Positions 62,993 through 64,000 of a stretch of 64,000 nt of DNA are shown here, piece after piece (positions within the stretch are counted from its first letter, which is position 1; every line of letters starts with the position of its first letter). The position numbers and the translations under genes were made by a program. Source of the stretch: Balanoglossus misakiensis. Taxonomy: Eukaryota; Hemichordata. The notes below the pieces were generated by a model. That model saw only the letters and a program-made list of their open reading frames with translations, ran no database searches and was not told the origin of the DNA. The stretch spans positions 16,802,001-16,866,000 of the forward strand of contig CM082578.2 of assembly GCA_040954595.2 (NCBI GenBank), in the 5' to 3' direction.

Positions 62993-64000
62993 CTGGACAG
63001 TTGGAAAGAATGAGAAAGTTGTCAGTGAAAGATTTCATTGGAGCAAATGCGAGGTAGGTGCTTGTACCATTTAAGGGACATTTTAGATTAATTGGCCTGA
63101 AATACAGCAGTAGTTTTTAATTTTATTTAAAACCGTGATTGAGTTTAAAACCCACACCCCTTTGAGTGACAGCCACGGCGTGTAGTTGCTGTTCAGTAGC
63201 TCTAAGTTTTGCCTTGCCGTCTAAGACACAAACAAGGCAAAACCCTGTAGAGCTACTGGACTCCAGCCGTGCCGCCATAAACGCATTTCATTGGCAATAT
63301 GCTAATCTCCGATATCCAGTATCAACCGAGGTTGAGGTGAGGTCATCCACGCAGCAGTCGATTCTCAGATAATGACGACGAAGACACGCTTAAACAGATT
63401 CTGTATGCTATACATAGAAGACACCGCGATCAAGTCTCTTTATAAGTCATTATATCAATCTGCGTTATCCATGGCTCTAACAATTTTAGTTCGGCAGCTT
63501 TAAGATGGAACAGGAAACATTAAAACTTGATAAGCCAGAAAGCGACAACGGATTAACCCCGCCAATATCTTGCCCAGTGGTCATAAAACGTTGATTTATC
63601 AGAATTTTGCATGTCGATCATTTCAAGGGGTAGTTTTAAAATGTCACCGGGCCACAAATCCGCGCCATATACTGAATAGTTCAGTTGTAGCAACACCTAA
63701 TAAAACATTTATATCACCATTTGGCCATCAACTAATGGCGACGACTTTGTTAAAGTTATCACGTGACGTATACACCAGATTTGGTCTGTCTGAGAAAACG
63801 CTATCCGATGCCGCTCGTCTCCTTGTGATTTATTCGCAGAATTCGCGTATTCCATTCACGGAGATTCCCAATTCCTCGGCCCTTTTCCCAGAGTGATCGG
63901 TGATATTACCGATACCGCTTCCCTAATGGAACCTGTGGACTCCGACTAATTAAGATCACGGAGAGATTTAATTAAGTGGACGTGTCACAGAATGCCCTGC
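62993..64000 (-). other. G-alpha intron 1 (partial); first exon not found
   Basis: I looked on the minus strand for a first exon ending in the usual Leu-rich stretch and Gly before the P-loop, with an ATG-Gly-Cys start, and did not find one. The only clear structure is the hairpin repeat at 63188-63267. Confidence 0.55.
63188..63267. repeat. Inverted repeat (hairpin), copy 2 of a two-copy family
   Basis: The left arm contains TTCAGTAGCTCTAAGTTTTG followed by CCTTG, and the right arm contains CAAGGCAAAACC and TAGAGCTACTGGA. The arms pair with two small bulges. The loop has CGTCTAAGACACAAA, clearly related to the loop of the hairpin at 21317-21396. It lies in intron 1 of the G-alpha gene. Confidence 0.8.

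Noticed and set aside
62529-63074. 181-codon plus-strand open frame, one of the longest in the window
   Set aside because: It runs antisense through the G-alpha P-loop exon (62950-62992), has no family features, and the minus-strand exon is certain.
63188-63267. tRNA or snoRNA gene as an explanation of the hairpin
   Set aside because: No cloverleaf, A/B box, or C/D or H/ACA motif is visible. A long simple foldback fits better.

Overview
This is animal genomic DNA. Genes are split by GT-AG introns, intergenic stretches are AT-rich, microsatellites are present, and every recognisable protein is a conserved metazoan family. Gene spacing is tight, introns run from about 130 bp to 7 kb, and the protein sequences are roughly vertebrate-like but clearly diverged. 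Together these point to a marine invertebrate, perhaps a deuterostome such as a hemichordate, echinoderm or amphioxus. That placement is inference; no marker in the window fixes the species.

Layout: (1) 1364-1926 (+) is the last coding exon of a GDP-fucose transporter (SLC35C1). (2) 3691-7195 (+) is a ten-exon coiled-coil protein I do not recognise. (3) 9667-12460 (-) is PACC1/TMEM206, the proton-activated chloride channel, complete in five exons. (4) 12759-14119 (+) is selenoprotein K, complete in six coding exons, with an in-frame Sec UGA and a candidate SECIS at about 14509-14594; it diverges from PACC1 across a 298-bp shared promoter. (5) 15473-19234 (-) is ACTR8/ARP8 of the INO80 complex, complete in twelve exons and convergent with SELENOK. 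(6) 20348-21200 (-) is LLPH, complete in three exons. (7) 21834-44147 (+) is RPUSD3, a mitochondrial pseudouridine-synthase-like protein, complete in eight exons over 22 kb and divergent from LLPH across a 633-bp promoter. (8) 51080-62992 (-) is a G-protein alpha subunit of the Gi/o type, missing only its first exon, which should lie beyond 64000.

The genes are not a pathway. They are mostly housekeeping genes packed with shared promoters and convergent 3' ends. The ACTR8-SELENOK neighbourhood also exists in human (3p21), so it may be ancient linkage. CpG is scarce from 1 to about 46.6 kb except at promoters, then becomes frequent from about 46.7 kb to the end, where the G-alpha gene lies.

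The least explained items are a hairpin repeat of about 80 bp present twice (21317-21396 and 63188-63267, one copy inside the LLPH/RPUSD3 promoter), strong recurrence of the palindromes GTACATGTAC and TACCGGTA, the G-alpha C-terminus with an extra residue after the usual pertussis-toxin cysteine position, and the orphan coiled-coil gene. I found no prokaryotic-type system, CRISPR array, tRNA, rRNA or intact transposon. Exon borders were read by eye from splice signals, phase and remembered family sequences.
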